Shown: positions 1-5,081 of the stretch, piece after piece
Layout of the letters: each line of letters starts with the position of its first letter
How positions within the stretch are numbered: the first letter of the stretch is position 1
Source: Phycisphaerales bacterium
Lineage (GTDB): Bacteria; Planctomycetota; Phycisphaerae; Tepidisphaerales; Tepidisphaeraceae
Assembly: GCA_003153655.1 (NCBI GenBank)
Contig: PMAK01000116.1
Span: forward strand, 14,189-20,889
Direction of reading: 5' to 3'
Length of the DNA stretch: 6,701 bases
Notes under the pieces: model-generated
The model's input: only the letters and a program-made list of their open reading frames with translations
Database searches by the model: none
What the model was told of the DNA's origin: nothing
Program-made: the position numbers and the translations under genes

Positions 1-72
1 GGTGGTGAAAGAAAGCTGATCTTGCAGCGGATAATGACGAAATTTGAACTTGTGTATCCGACGTTGTTATAA
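1..72 (+). CDS. possible 3' end of an upstream gene (partial)
   Basis: Frame 1 is open from the window edge to a TAA at 70-72 and encodes 23 residues ending FELVYPTLL. The other two plus frames close within the first 20 bases. The stop lies 10 bases before the GTG of the next gene, which is normal operon spacing. No family can be recognised from so short a tail. If the next gene is an immunity protein, this could be the end of its toxin, but that is inference only. It may also be chance. Confidence 0.25.
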   Translation, partial: GGERKLILQRIMTKFELVYPTLL

Positions 73-73
73 C
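44..73 (+). promoter_or_regulatory. possible sigma70-like promoter before the 83-496 gene
   Basis: A -35-like TTGAAC at 44-49 and a -10-like TATAAC at 68-73 are separated by 18 bases. The predicted transcript start is near 80, only about three bases before the GTG start. There is no clear Shine-Dalgarno sequence before that GTG. The element lies inside the possible upstream gene tail, so it may be fortuitous. Confidence 0.3.
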
Positions 74-82
74 TAGAGCATT

Positions 83-496
83 GTGTCTCTTGAACTGCAT
101 GTCTTTTTGAGGCGGGAGAGACTTCCGGATAGAGCCGGCTGGCAGCGGACAATCGATGCACTAGGGCTGCCAATTCAGCTAGACATTTCGCTCAATCCCA
201 AAACTAATACCGGTTTTTCACCCGTCAACCTGAAGGGTACTAAGTCAGGTTTTGAGTTGTATGGTGGCAGCACGACGGAATTGCTTTCTATTTATCCACA
301 CCTGCGTCCCGACGTGGGTGATCGAGATGCCGTACTGTCTTTTCGATGGGGCGGCGATTTGAAAGAATGTGGATGCGTCCTCGGCGCCGCAGCGGCGCTT
401 TTAGACGCATTTGAAGCCGTTGCCTATTACCCTGAGGACGGCATCGTTTATAAAGACTCCCGGCAGTTGGTCGTCGATGCGCGGCAGTGCCTCTAA
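83..496 (+). CDS. conserved hypothetical protein, possibly an immunity protein
   Basis: This is a 137-residue soluble protein with no signal peptide and no membrane segment. It starts at GTG. The N-terminus MSLELHVFLRRERLP followed by GWQRTIDALGLP resembles, from memory, a family of small bacterial hypothetical proteins that open with a short beta strand, an LP..WQ..I segment and a later RWGGDL motif (here at residues 88-93). Members are sometimes candidate immunity proteins beside secreted or polymorphic toxins; that role is inference. The C-terminal half contains an alanine-rich helix (about residues 97-114) followed by AYYPEDGIVY. The start is supported by the fit of the N-terminus, because no internal Met offers a sensible alternative. 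No partner toxin is visible, although it could lie upstream of the window. Confidence 0.7.
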   Translation: MSLELHVFLRRERLPDRAGWQRTIDALGLPIQLDISLNPKTNTGFSPVNLKGTKSGFELYGGSTTELLSIYPHLRPDVGDRDAVLSFRWGGDLKECGCVLGAAAALLDAFEAVAYYPEDGIVYKDSRQLVVDARQCL

Positions 497-614
497 GGTG
501 CCAGTGCGGCTTCATCTTTGGATAACCCGTCGCGAAAAATTTAACCGGTATCTCGTCACTTCGATTTGACGACTCGAAATTCATTTTCAGTGATTCTTCT
601 TGGCGGCTTCCGGA
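497..614. other. intergenic region without a recognisable gene
   Basis: Nothing coding is convincing here. A weak inverted repeat, TTCGA and TCGAA around a 9-base loop, lies at about 560-578. It lacks a T-run and is too short to call a terminator. The region is somewhat AT-richer than its surroundings and leads into the promoter of the next gene. Confidence 0.4.
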
Positions 615-620
615 TATAAT
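615..620 (+). promoter_or_regulatory. perfect -10 box (TATAAT) before the 629-844 gene
   Basis: A consensus TATAAT at 615-620 ends only 8 bases before the ATG at 629. The predicted transcript start (about 627) therefore almost coincides with the start codon, giving a leaderless or nearly leaderless mRNA. No good -35 is visible at 16-19 bases upstream. An AGG at 623-625 is only a weak ribosome binding site. Confidence 0.45.
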
Positions 621-628
621 TCAGGTAA

Positions 629-844
629 ATGGAACTGAAGTCCAAACCCAATCGACGCCAGTATATCCAGGCCCTGAGCCGAATGACCCCCGCGCAGCGG
701 CTGGCCAAGGCGATGGAACTCTCCGATCTCGGCAAGCGGCTTTTTCTTCATGGCCTTCGGCGGCGTTTTCCAGGCGCTGATGAAAAGCAGATTCTCGCTG
801 AATATCTTGACCGGACGGCTCGATTTCACAATCGGAACTATTGA
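629..844 (+). CDS. small TA-associated-type hypothetical protein (orphan)
   Basis: The product is a 71-residue, basic, mostly helical protein. The core MTPAQRLAKAMELSDLGKRL, the LRRRFPGA segment and the terminal ARFHNRNY match, from memory, a widespread family of small proteins. Their genes usually sit directly upstream of a nucleotidyltransferase-like or DUF6036-like gene, in what look like toxin-antitoxin modules. That partner role is established only loosely. Here no such partner follows: the next 117 bases carry short broken frames and then the promoter of a DUF433 gene. The ATG at 629 is chosen because the full family-like N-terminus (MELKSKPNRRQYIQAL) starts there and a perfect -10 box lies just upstream. 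Its length is normal for the family, so the gene itself appears intact. Confidence 0.75.
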   Translation: MELKSKPNRRQYIQALSRMTPAQRLAKAMELSDLGKRLFLHGLRRRFPGADEKQILAEYLDRTARFHNRNY

Positions 845-925
845 AGAACATACGGAAGAGATGTTCATCTATTGCACAAGGAAACCGCATCCCCTCCCTG
901 AACGAATCACCGGGGCATATTTCAT

Positions 926-955
926 TTGACCCACCGGCGCGAGACGAGTTATTGT
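926..955 (+). promoter_or_regulatory. possible promoter of the DUF433 antitoxin gene
   Basis: TTGACC at 926-931 (-35-like) is followed after 18 bases by TATTGT at 950-955 (-10-like, 4 of 6). The expected transcript start falls at about 962, exactly the A of the ATG start codon. No Shine-Dalgarno sequence precedes that ATG. A leaderless transcript is therefore plausible. The evidence is motif matching by eye. Confidence 0.35.
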
Positions 956-961
956 TCCGCC

Positions 962-1180
962 ATGGACGCGAGCGATTTGATCACCATCGACGCGGATATT
1001 CTGGGCGGTACGCCGGTATTCAAGGGCACGCGCGTTCCGGTGAAAACATTATTTGAATACCTCGAGGATGATTACACGCTTGAGGAGTTCCTCCAATCCT
1101 TCCCTTCGGTCACACGCGAACTGGCTTGCCGAGTCCTTGATCGCTCCGAGGCGGCTCTGGTTCCCCCAAAAGTGGCATGA
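962..1180 (+). CDS. DUF433 family protein, VapB-type antitoxin-like
   Basis: This is a 72-residue protein with the DUF433 signature. ITIDADILGGTPVFKGTRVP (about residues 7-26) is followed by the helix FEYLEDDYTLEEFLQSFPSV, and then by a terminal helix. The fold is a small winged-helix-like domain. Family members are usually the antitoxin and DNA-binding partner of a PIN-like DUF5615 nuclease encoded immediately downstream, often with an ATGA overlap. The ATG at 962 is preferred over the TTG at 926, because the 12 extra residues do not look conserved and the TTG overlaps a likely -35 box. The overlap with the next start codon (ATGA at 1177-1180) is present. The toxin that should follow survives only as its first dozen codons, so this antitoxin is probably an orphan. 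Confidence 0.85.
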   Translation: MDASDLITIDADILGGTPVFKGTRVPVKTLFEYLEDDYTLEEFLQSFPSVTRELACRVLDRSEAALVPPKVA

Positions 1181-1305
1181 GAATCCTGCTTGACGAGTGC
1201 GTTCCCTGGCCGCCCGATTGCTCTCCCGGCGAATGCGCGAATCGAACAAAACAACCTATTTCAGCATTTCCAGAACACCAATCTGTGATCGCAGGATCGC
1301 ATTGA
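1177..1305 (+). pseudogene. truncated DUF5615 (PIN-like) toxin remnant
   Basis: The ATG at 1177 overlaps the stop of the DUF433 gene as ATGA. The first codons read MRILLDECVPWP, the typical N-terminus of DUF5615 PIN-like proteins, including the acidic pair DE of the presumed metal site. After about 12 codons the resemblance ends. The frame continues through unrelated residues (PPDCSPGECANRT) to a TGA at 1303-1305, inside the convergent ribbon-helix-helix gene. Intact members are roughly 110-120 residues, so about 90% of the toxin has been replaced or deleted, with a junction near 1210. A toxic product is not expected. The short peptide may still be translated, because the translational coupling is intact. 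Confidence 0.65.
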
Positions 1306-1474
1306 CGATCTTCGTCAGATTTGCGGCGGCGCGTTTGTCTTTGCCGAGCAGTTTTCGCCGCACGTCTTCATCGAGGTAGATGGGAACCTGCAATGTTTTG
1401 GCCGGCCGGTAGAGTTTGCCTTGGACGGCCTTGGAAAAATCGTAACGTTTCTTCATGGCTTTAGTTTTGCTCAT
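1256..1474 (-). CDS. ribbon-helix-helix (CopG-like) antitoxin-type protein
   Basis: The product is a 72-residue basic protein. After a short lysine-rich start it reads KKRYDFSKAVQGKLYRP (residues 8-24), then a beta strand TLQVPIYLDEDVRRKLL and two helices ending in LTKIVNAILRSQIGVLEMLK. This arrangement is typical of CopG/RHH-type antitoxins with a YDFSKA..G..YRP leader, which bind operator DNA as dimers. The ATG at 1474 overlaps the stop of the upstream AHSA1 fragment (ATGA at 1474-1471) and has a GAGG ribosome binding site 5 bases upstream. An internal ATG (Met7, 1456) is a less likely start. No toxin gene adjoins it: upstream is a truncated unrelated gene and downstream is the broken DUF5615 remnant. 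Confidence 0.75.
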   Translation of the reverse strand: MSKTKAMKKRYDFSKAVQGKLYRPAKTLQVPIYLDEDVRRKLLGKDKRAAANLTKIVNAILRSQIGVLEMLK

Positions 1475-1731
1475 CTATTCCTCAAATGTTCGCCCAGCCG
1501 CTCAAGCGTCTGCTTGCCGCCTTCAATCGCTCCATATTCCTTGACGATCAAGTCGCGCTCCGCGGCTGATGGGAAGGCCATGCGCATTGTGACCTTTGTC
1601 TTTTTGCCGCCTTCCACGGCGTCGAAAGTCCATGTCGCGATGGAATTGACGGCAGGGCCGTCTTTTTTGCCGCCGCCTTTAACCTTCGCGAGTTCAAGAT
1701 GACTTCGGGCTCTGGACAACTTGCCGCACAA
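1471..1731 (-). pseudogene. C-terminal fragment of an AHSA1/SRPBCC domain protein
   Basis: The recognisable part starts at about position 1638 (ATWTF) and runs to the stop. TWTFDAVEGGKKTKVTMRM is followed by FPSAAERDLIVKEYGAIEGG and QTLERLGEHL. This matches the last third of AHSA1-type (Activator of Hsp90 ATPase homologue 1-like) START/SRPBCC proteins, where the final strands and the long C-terminal helix close a hydrophobic pocket. Family members are about 140-165 residues; only about 55 family-like residues remain. The frame can be extended to a TTG at 1731, but those extra 31 residues overlap the end of hpnG in another frame and look non-native. The N-terminal two thirds, including most of the ligand cavity, are missing. 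A functional product is unlikely. Confidence 0.65.
1480..1483 (-). promoter_or_regulatory. ribosome binding site of the RHH gene
   Basis: Read on the minus strand, GAGG lies five bases before the ATG at 1474, inside the last codons of the AHSA1 fragment. It decides the choice of the outer ATG over the internal one at 1456. It also suggests that translation of the antitoxin does not depend on the broken upstream gene. Confidence 0.55.
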
Positions 1732-2329
1732 TCTCCCCCAACCGCTTCACCGCCGTAGCGGATTGCATTCCCAATCGAAACATTGATGACGCAATCGTCG
1801 GATGCCGAATCAAATCTCCCACAACGCGCATCACCAGTGGCTGACCCACCTCGTCGATCCATCCCGCCATGCGCTTCGGAACGTTCTGCTCCGCCAGATC
1901 GCTGATCGCCCGAATATGCACAAACGTCGCCCCCGTCGATTCCACCGCCCGCCGCACGATCGCCCCTTCCATCTCCACAGCGAGACATCCCGTCTCCTGA
2001 AACAGCCGCGCCTTCTCCTGAAACGTATCCACCAGATGATCCGCCGTATAAATCTTCCCCGCGCGCACCGTCAAACCCGGCCAGGATCTTTCACCCATCC
2101 CCTCGCAAACGATATCCCCGATCGCCAGCGCCGGATCCAGCGCCCCGCCCAGCCCCGCCAGCATAATCCGCTCAAATCCCTCCAGCGGATAGCGATTCAG
2201 CCTCACCCCGCCCAATCCAATCACCCGAACGCAAACATCCTCAGATTCTGTTTTCCCCCCTAGCGCACGCGTGATGGCCTTTCCCTCCATCGCTAACGCC
2301 GTCAGGACCAACCATTTGCGCCGCTTCAC
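1694..2329 (-). CDS. hpnG: HpnG, hopanoid-associated nucleoside phosphorylase
   Basis: The product is a 211-residue member of the purine nucleoside phosphorylase / MTA-SAH nucleosidase fold. HpnG acts after HpnH: it removes adenine from adenosylhopane to give a (phospho)ribosylhopane, the precursor of bacteriohopanetetrol and related extended hopanoids. Visible marks include an N-terminal strand LVLTALAMEGKAI (residues 7-19), the glycine-rich LAGLGGALDPALAIGDIV (57-74), the VEMEG ligand motif (118-122), and HIRAISD (138-144), whose Asp144 matches the catalytic Asp of MTA/SAH nucleosidases. The GTG at 2329 is chosen because the open frame upstream of it is antisense to hpnH and shows no family character. 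The length then fits the family. The gene diverges from hpnH across 48 bases and ends inside the AHSA1 fragment. Confidence 0.88.
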   Translation of the reverse strand: MKRRKWLVLTALAMEGKAITRALGGKTESEDVCVRVIGLGGVRLNRYPLEGFERIMLAGLGGALDPALAIGDIVCEGMGERSWPGLTVRAGKIYTADHLVDTFQEKARLFQETGCLAVEMEGAIVRRAVESTGATFVHIRAISDLAEQNVPKRMAGWIDEVGQPLVMRVVGDLIRHPTIASSMFRLGMQSATAVKRLGEIVRQVVQSPKSS

Positions 2330-2377
2330 AACGGCCCATTGTAACCCACCGCCGCCTGCGGGTATGCTTTTGCTCCC
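2330..2377. promoter_or_regulatory. divergent hpnG/hpnH control region (48 bp)
   Basis: Both hopanoid genes start from this short gap. For hpnH (plus strand), TTGTAA at 2339-2344 and TATGCT at 2363-2368 are 18 bases apart, and the predicted start of transcription falls at about 2375. For hpnG (minus strand), a good -10, TACAAT (plus-strand 2338-2343), lies 8 bases from the GTG. The hpnG -10 and the hpnH -35 share the same bases, so the two promoters would compete. Neither gene has a clear Shine-Dalgarno sequence. These calls are motif matches by eye only. Confidence 0.35.
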
Positions 2378-3502
2378 ATGGCTGTTCCAATCTCTCAAAT
2401 GTGGACCGTCGCATCCTACGTGTTGCGGCAAAAACTCTCCGGCAAAAAACGATACCCCCTCGTTCTTATGCTGGAACCCCTCTTTCGCTGCAATCTTGCA
2501 TGCGCTGGCTGCGGAAAAATCCAATACCCCGCCCACATTCTCAAGAAAAATCTCACCCCCGAGCAATGCTTCAAGGCCGTCGAGGAATGCCAGGCCCCCA
2601 TGGTCAGCATCCCCGGGGGCGAGCCCCTGCTCCACCCGCAAATCGAACAGATCGTCGCCGGCCTCGTCGCCCGGAAAAAATACATCTATCTCTGCACCAA
2701 CGCCTTGCTCCTGAAAGAAAAGATCGACCTCTTCAAGCCCAGCAAATATCTCACCTTCAGCGTCCATATGGACGGCCAGAAGGAACACCACGATTTCTCC
2801 GTCTGCCGCGAAGGCGGTTTTGACATCGCTTTAGAAGCCATCCGCGAAGCGGTGAAACGCGGCTTCCGGGTGACCACCAACACAACCCTATTCGACGGCA
2901 CAGATCCCAACAGCGTCCGCGGATTCTTCGACGAAATGATGAGCCTCGGCGTCGAGGGCATGATGCTCTCCCCCGGCTACAGTTACGACAAAGCCCCGGA
3001 CCAGCAGCATTTCCTCGGTCGCGCCCGCACCCGCCGTCTCTTCGGCGCGATCCTCAGCAATCGCAAAAAGAACTGGAAATTCAACCAAAGTCCGCTCTTC
3101 CTCGAATTTCTCATGGGCCGCCGCCATTACAAATGCACCCCCTGGGGCATGCCGACTTACAACATCTTCGGCTGGCAAAAGCCGTGCTATCTATTGCAGG
3201 ATGGCTACTGCGACACCTTCGCCGAACTGATCGAAACCACGGAATGGGAGCGTTACGGCACCGAGAGCGGCAATCGCAAATGCGCCAACTGCATGGTCCA
3301 CAGCGGCTACGAAGCCAGCGCGGTAGACGACACCTTCGGCTCCTTAGCCGGCCTCTTCCGCGCCGCCAAAGCCACCCTCTTCGGCGGAACGTATACAGAT
3401 GAAAAGGCCGCCGAGGCTCTAAAACACCCATTCCCCGCCGCGCCGGAACAAATTGTTCCGCTGACGATTAAAGAATCGAAGCGTGAAATGGAAACCGTCT
3501 AA
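2378..3502 (+). CDS. hpnH: HpnH, radical SAM adenosylhopane synthase
   Basis: This is a 374-residue cytoplasmic radical S-adenosylmethionine enzyme. HpnH adds the 5'-deoxyadenosyl radical to a C30 hopene (diploptene) to form adenosylhopane, the first committed step to C35 hopanoids. The [4Fe-4S] cluster motif CxxxCxxC is at Cys38, Cys42 and Cys45 (CNLACAGC). It is followed by [13 protein letters not shown] and the SAM-binding GGEPL at 80-84. Other HpnH-typical stretches are [35 protein letters not shown] and [16 protein letters not shown] (195-210). A C-terminal cysteine-rich region contains [17 protein letters not shown] (300-316), with further Cys at 253, 270 and 278. The length and the start (MAVPISQMW) match the family. 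It diverges from hpnG. The gene appears intact and is the best-supported call in the window. Confidence 0.96.
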   Translation: MAVPISQMWTVASYVLRQKLSGKKRYPLVLMLEPLFRCNLACAGCGKIQYPAHILKKNLTPEQCFKAVEECQAPMVSIPGGEPLLHPQIEQIVAGLVARKKYIYLCTNALLLKEKIDLFKPSKYLTFSVHMDGQKEHHDFSVCREGGFDIALEAIREAVKRGFRVTTNTTLFDGTDPNSVRGFFDEMMSLGVEGMMLSPGYSYDKAPDQQHFLGRARTRRLFGAILSNRKKNWKFNQSPLFLEFLMGRRHYKCTPWGMPTYNIFGWQKPCYLLQDGYCDTFAELIETTEWERYGTESGNRKCANCMVHSGYEASAVDDTFGSLAGLFRAAKATLFGGTYTDEKAAEALKHPFPAAPEQIVPLTIKESKREMETV

Positions 3503-3510
3503 AAGAAAAA

Positions 3511-3657
3511 ACCAGAAATCCGAAATCAGAATGACGAATCAAGCCCGAAACCAGAAATCCGAAACAAAGCTCAATTCGTCCGCCGGCGCGCCGGGACTTC
3601 CAGCATTCGGTCATTCGGATTTGATTCTGGTTTCGGGTTTCGGACTTCGGATTTACT
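3511..3657. repeat. intergenic repeat element with direct and inverted copies
   Basis: The spacer between hpnH and the next gene is built from variants of one unit. A 15-base direct repeat, ACCAGAAATCCGAAA, occurs at 3511-3525 and 3550-3564. CCCGAAACCAGAA at 3544-3556 is exactly inverted at 3625-3637. The pairing continues as ATCCGAA (3557-3563) with TTCGGAT (3614-3620) after a 4-base bulge. A transcript could fold into a long hairpin whose loop contains the palindrome at 3583-3594. Similar degenerate GAAACCAGAAATCCGAA repeats are familiar from intergenic regions of several environmental Gram-negative groups (memory, not searched). It may stabilise or end the hpnH transcript. No T-run follows. 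Confidence 0.7.
3578..3597. repeat. copy 1 of a GC-rich palindromic element
   Basis: The centre CCGGCGCGCCGG (3583-3594) is perfectly palindromic and is flanked by GTCC on the left and GAC on the right, giving a near-palindrome of 20 bases. The 15-mer CCGGCGCGCCGGGAC recurs exactly at 4126-4140. It lies within the loop of the larger inverted repeat. Confidence 0.6.
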
Positions 3658-3660
3658 AAC

Positions 3661-4089
3661 ATGCCACAAGAAACCAAAGCCCAACCCTTCAACGCCGAAT
3701 CAGCCGAAACTGTTCCGGGCTTCGCCCACGAAAACCTCGAAGGCCAGATTCCATCAATCGCCACCGATGAAGAAATCCGCGGCGCGTTGGAAAAAGCCTT
3801 CGACTATCGCGGCGACGTAAGCATCACCCGCAAAGACGGCTCCGCAATCGAAGGCTACATCTTCGACCGCCGCAGCAATGGCAAAACCCTCGCCGATTGC
3901 GCGGTGCGCCTCTTCCCCAAAGACCGCGACGAGAAAGTGTCCGTTTCCTATAGCGACATCGCGAGATTAGAATTCACAGGCCGCGACACCGCCGCCGGCA
4001 AGAGCTTCGAGACCTGGGTGAAAAAATACCGCGAGAAAAAAGCCGCGGGCGAAAAAAATATTCAGATCGAACCCGAAAAACTGGACTAA
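3661..4089 (+). CDS. hypothetical protein with a predicted SH3/Sm-like core, next to hpnH
   Basis: The product is a 142-residue soluble protein without signal peptide or membrane segment. The first 35 residues are polar and probably disordered. A helix at about 37-48 (EEIRGALEKAFDYRG) precedes a run of short beta strands: DVSITRKDG, AIEGYIFDRR, CAVRLFPKD and KVSVSYSDIARLEFTGRD. This pattern suggests a small SH3-like or Sm-like barrel. The tail is a lysine-rich helix (FETWVKKYREKKAAGEK). I do not know its function. It lies on the same strand as hpnH, 158 bases downstream and across a repeat. From memory, proteins of this type occur near hopanoid genes in some phyla, so a role in that pathway is possible but unproven. 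The ATG directly abuts the repeat and lacks a clear ribosome binding site. Confidence 0.75.
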   Translation: MPQETKAQPFNAESAETVPGFAHENLEGQIPSIATDEEIRGALEKAFDYRGDVSITRKDGSAIEGYIFDRRSNGKTLADCAVRLFPKDRDEKVSVSYSDIARLEFTGRDTAAGKSFETWVKKYREKKAAGEKNIQIEPEKLD

Positions 4090-4119
4090 TACGACGCGCT
4101 AAATTGCCCCCTGTTTAGC

Positions 4120-4143
4120 CGCGTCCCGGCGCGCCGGGACGCG
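4120..4143. repeat. 24-bp perfect palindrome (copy 2 of the GC-rich element)
   Basis: The arms CGCGTCCCGG and CCGGGACGCG flank the centre CG|CG, giving perfect self-complementarity over 24 bases. As RNA it would form a 10-bp stem with a CGCG loop. It lies 31 bases after the stop of the 3661-4089 gene and 30 bases before the marC remnant. No T-run follows (GCGTTTCC comes next), so it is not a classical terminator. Its 15-base core is shared with 3583-3597. Confidence 0.75.
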
Positions 4144-4173
4144 CGTTTCCGCAAAGAGATAATCAAGCAGCCC

Positions 4174-4780
4174 ATGAACCGGCACGAACTCTTCTTCGAC
4201 TTGATCACGCTTTCGGTCACAATCGATCCCCTTGGCACACTGCCAATATTCTCGTCGGTGACAAAGCGCATGACCCCCGCCAAGCGCAGATCCGCCGCGA
4301 TCCGCGCCTCGATCATCGCATTCGCAATCCTCGCGGGCTTTTTGTAGCTCGGCCAATACCTTCTCGAGGAGATGCGGATTGAGCTACTCTCCTTCCAAAT
4401 CGCCGGCGGAATCGTGCTGTTCCTGTTCGCCCTCTCCATGATCTTCGAGAAGGAATCACCAGATGAAGAAGTGAATCACGAAGGACATGATGTCGCTGTC
4501 TTCCCCCTCGCGATGCCCTCCATCGCCACGCCCGGCGCACTACTGGCGGTGGTCGTCCTGACGGATAACAACACCCACAATTTTTTCGGGAATCAGTCAC
4601 CTGTGGCGTGATGCTCCTGATATTGCTGGCCAACCTCATGCTGATGTTGCTCGGAAACAAAATCGTCGCAATCCTCGGCCGCTCCGGCCTAAGCATCCTC
4701 AGCCGCGTCATGGGCCTCATCCTCGGTCAGCCGCGGTGCAGATGGTCTACAGCGCCGTAAAAGGCCAACTCGGCCTAGGG
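4174..4780 (+). pseudogene. broken MarC-family (UPF0056) inner-membrane protein gene
   Basis: MarC-family proteins have six membrane segments, about 200-210 residues and unknown function. Translation from the ATG at 4174 gives MNRHELFFDLITLSVTIDPL, then GTLPIF, KRMTPAKRR and a membrane segment that is cut by TAG at 4345-4347. The same frame resumes as LGQYLLEEM..LLSFQIAGGIVLFLFALSM and continues through DVAVFPLAMPSIATPGALLA, all family-typical, to a TGA at 4609-4611. Between about 4575 and 4595 the homology shifts frame (CGVMLLILLANLMLMLLG, then GRSGLSILSRVMGLIL). Near 4724-4736 it shifts again to VQMVYSAVKGQLGLG. Every part is still recognisable, so the decay is recent or some lesions are sequence errors. 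The original end is unclear and may reach the TGA at 4835, inside the convergent hicA. Confidence 0.85.
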
Positions 4781-4814
4781 GGATGGCATTTTCTTTCGTC
4801 GCTTCGATTTGTTT

Positions 4815-5045
4815 TCAGCGTCCAAGCAATCGTGTGAATTCTTCAACCGTCAGACCCGCATCTGTAATGATGCGGCGAAGTGTCCCCATCCGAATCTGTT
4901 TGTGGTCAGGCACAACCGCGCGGGCATAAGGTTCAGTACGACGAAAAATCATGTGGCTGCCGGTCTGTCTTCGAAATACGAACCCGACACGCTCCAAAAC
5001 AGCGCGAACTTCGCGGCCGGACAGATCAGTCGGAAGTTTTTTCAT
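4815..5045 (-). CDS. hicA: HicA-like mRNA interferase toxin
   Basis: This is a 76-residue HicA/YcfA toxin with a double-stranded RNA-binding-like fold that cleaves mRNA. Diagnostic features are SGREVRAVLERVGFVFRRQT (residues 9-28), the active-site GSHM with His31, a strand AVVPDH (43-48), and GTLRRIITDAGLTVEEFTRL (54-73). Length is normal and nothing is missing, so the toxin is probably active. The ATG at 5045 has an AGGGG ribosome binding site five bases upstream. It lies 36 bases after the hicB stop on the same strand, so the pair should be co-transcribed from the promoter before hicB. Its 3' end meets the decayed marC gene tail to tail. Confidence 0.92.
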   Translation of the reverse strand: MKKLPTDLSGREVRAVLERVGFVFRRQTGSHMIFRRTEPYARAVVPDHKQIRMGTLRRIITDAGLTVEEFTRLLGR

Positions 5046-5081
5046 TGACCCCTGTGAAGATGCGGCGCGACGAAGAAATGG

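Noticed and set aside
841..1056. Open frame starting at TTG 841 that overlaps the 629-844 stop
   Set aside because: It covers the DUF433 gene in another frame, has low-complexity basic composition and does not resemble a nucleotidyltransferase partner.
1802..2263. 153-residue plus-strand frame inside hpnG
   Set aside because: It is rich in His, Arg and Pro, as expected from antisense of a GC-rich gene, and hpnG on the other strand is unambiguous.
2330..2791. Long N-terminal extension of the hpnG reading frame (to 2791)
   Set aside because: It lies wholly antisense to hpnH beyond the 48-bp gap and has no HpnG-like sequence. The GTG at 2329 gives the normal family length.
2401..3431. Several open frames overlapping hpnH on both strands
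   Set aside because: They are arginine-, serine- or proline-rich shadows of a strongly conserved gene and show no domain character.
3511..3657. CRISPR array
   Set aside because: The repeat units are irregular, partly inverted and only two are in direct orientation. There are no regular spacers or cas genes.
4120..4150. Rho-independent terminator at the GC palindrome
   Set aside because: The stem is strong but no T-run follows on either strand.
4345..4347. Recoding of the marC TAG (suppression or pyrrolysine)
   Set aside because: Two further frameshifts in the same gene make simple pseudogenisation or sequence error the better explanation.
4313..4720. Minus-strand frame of 135 residues across the marC remnant
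   Set aside because: It is arginine-rich with no family resemblance, while the plus strand shows clear MarC homology in three segments.
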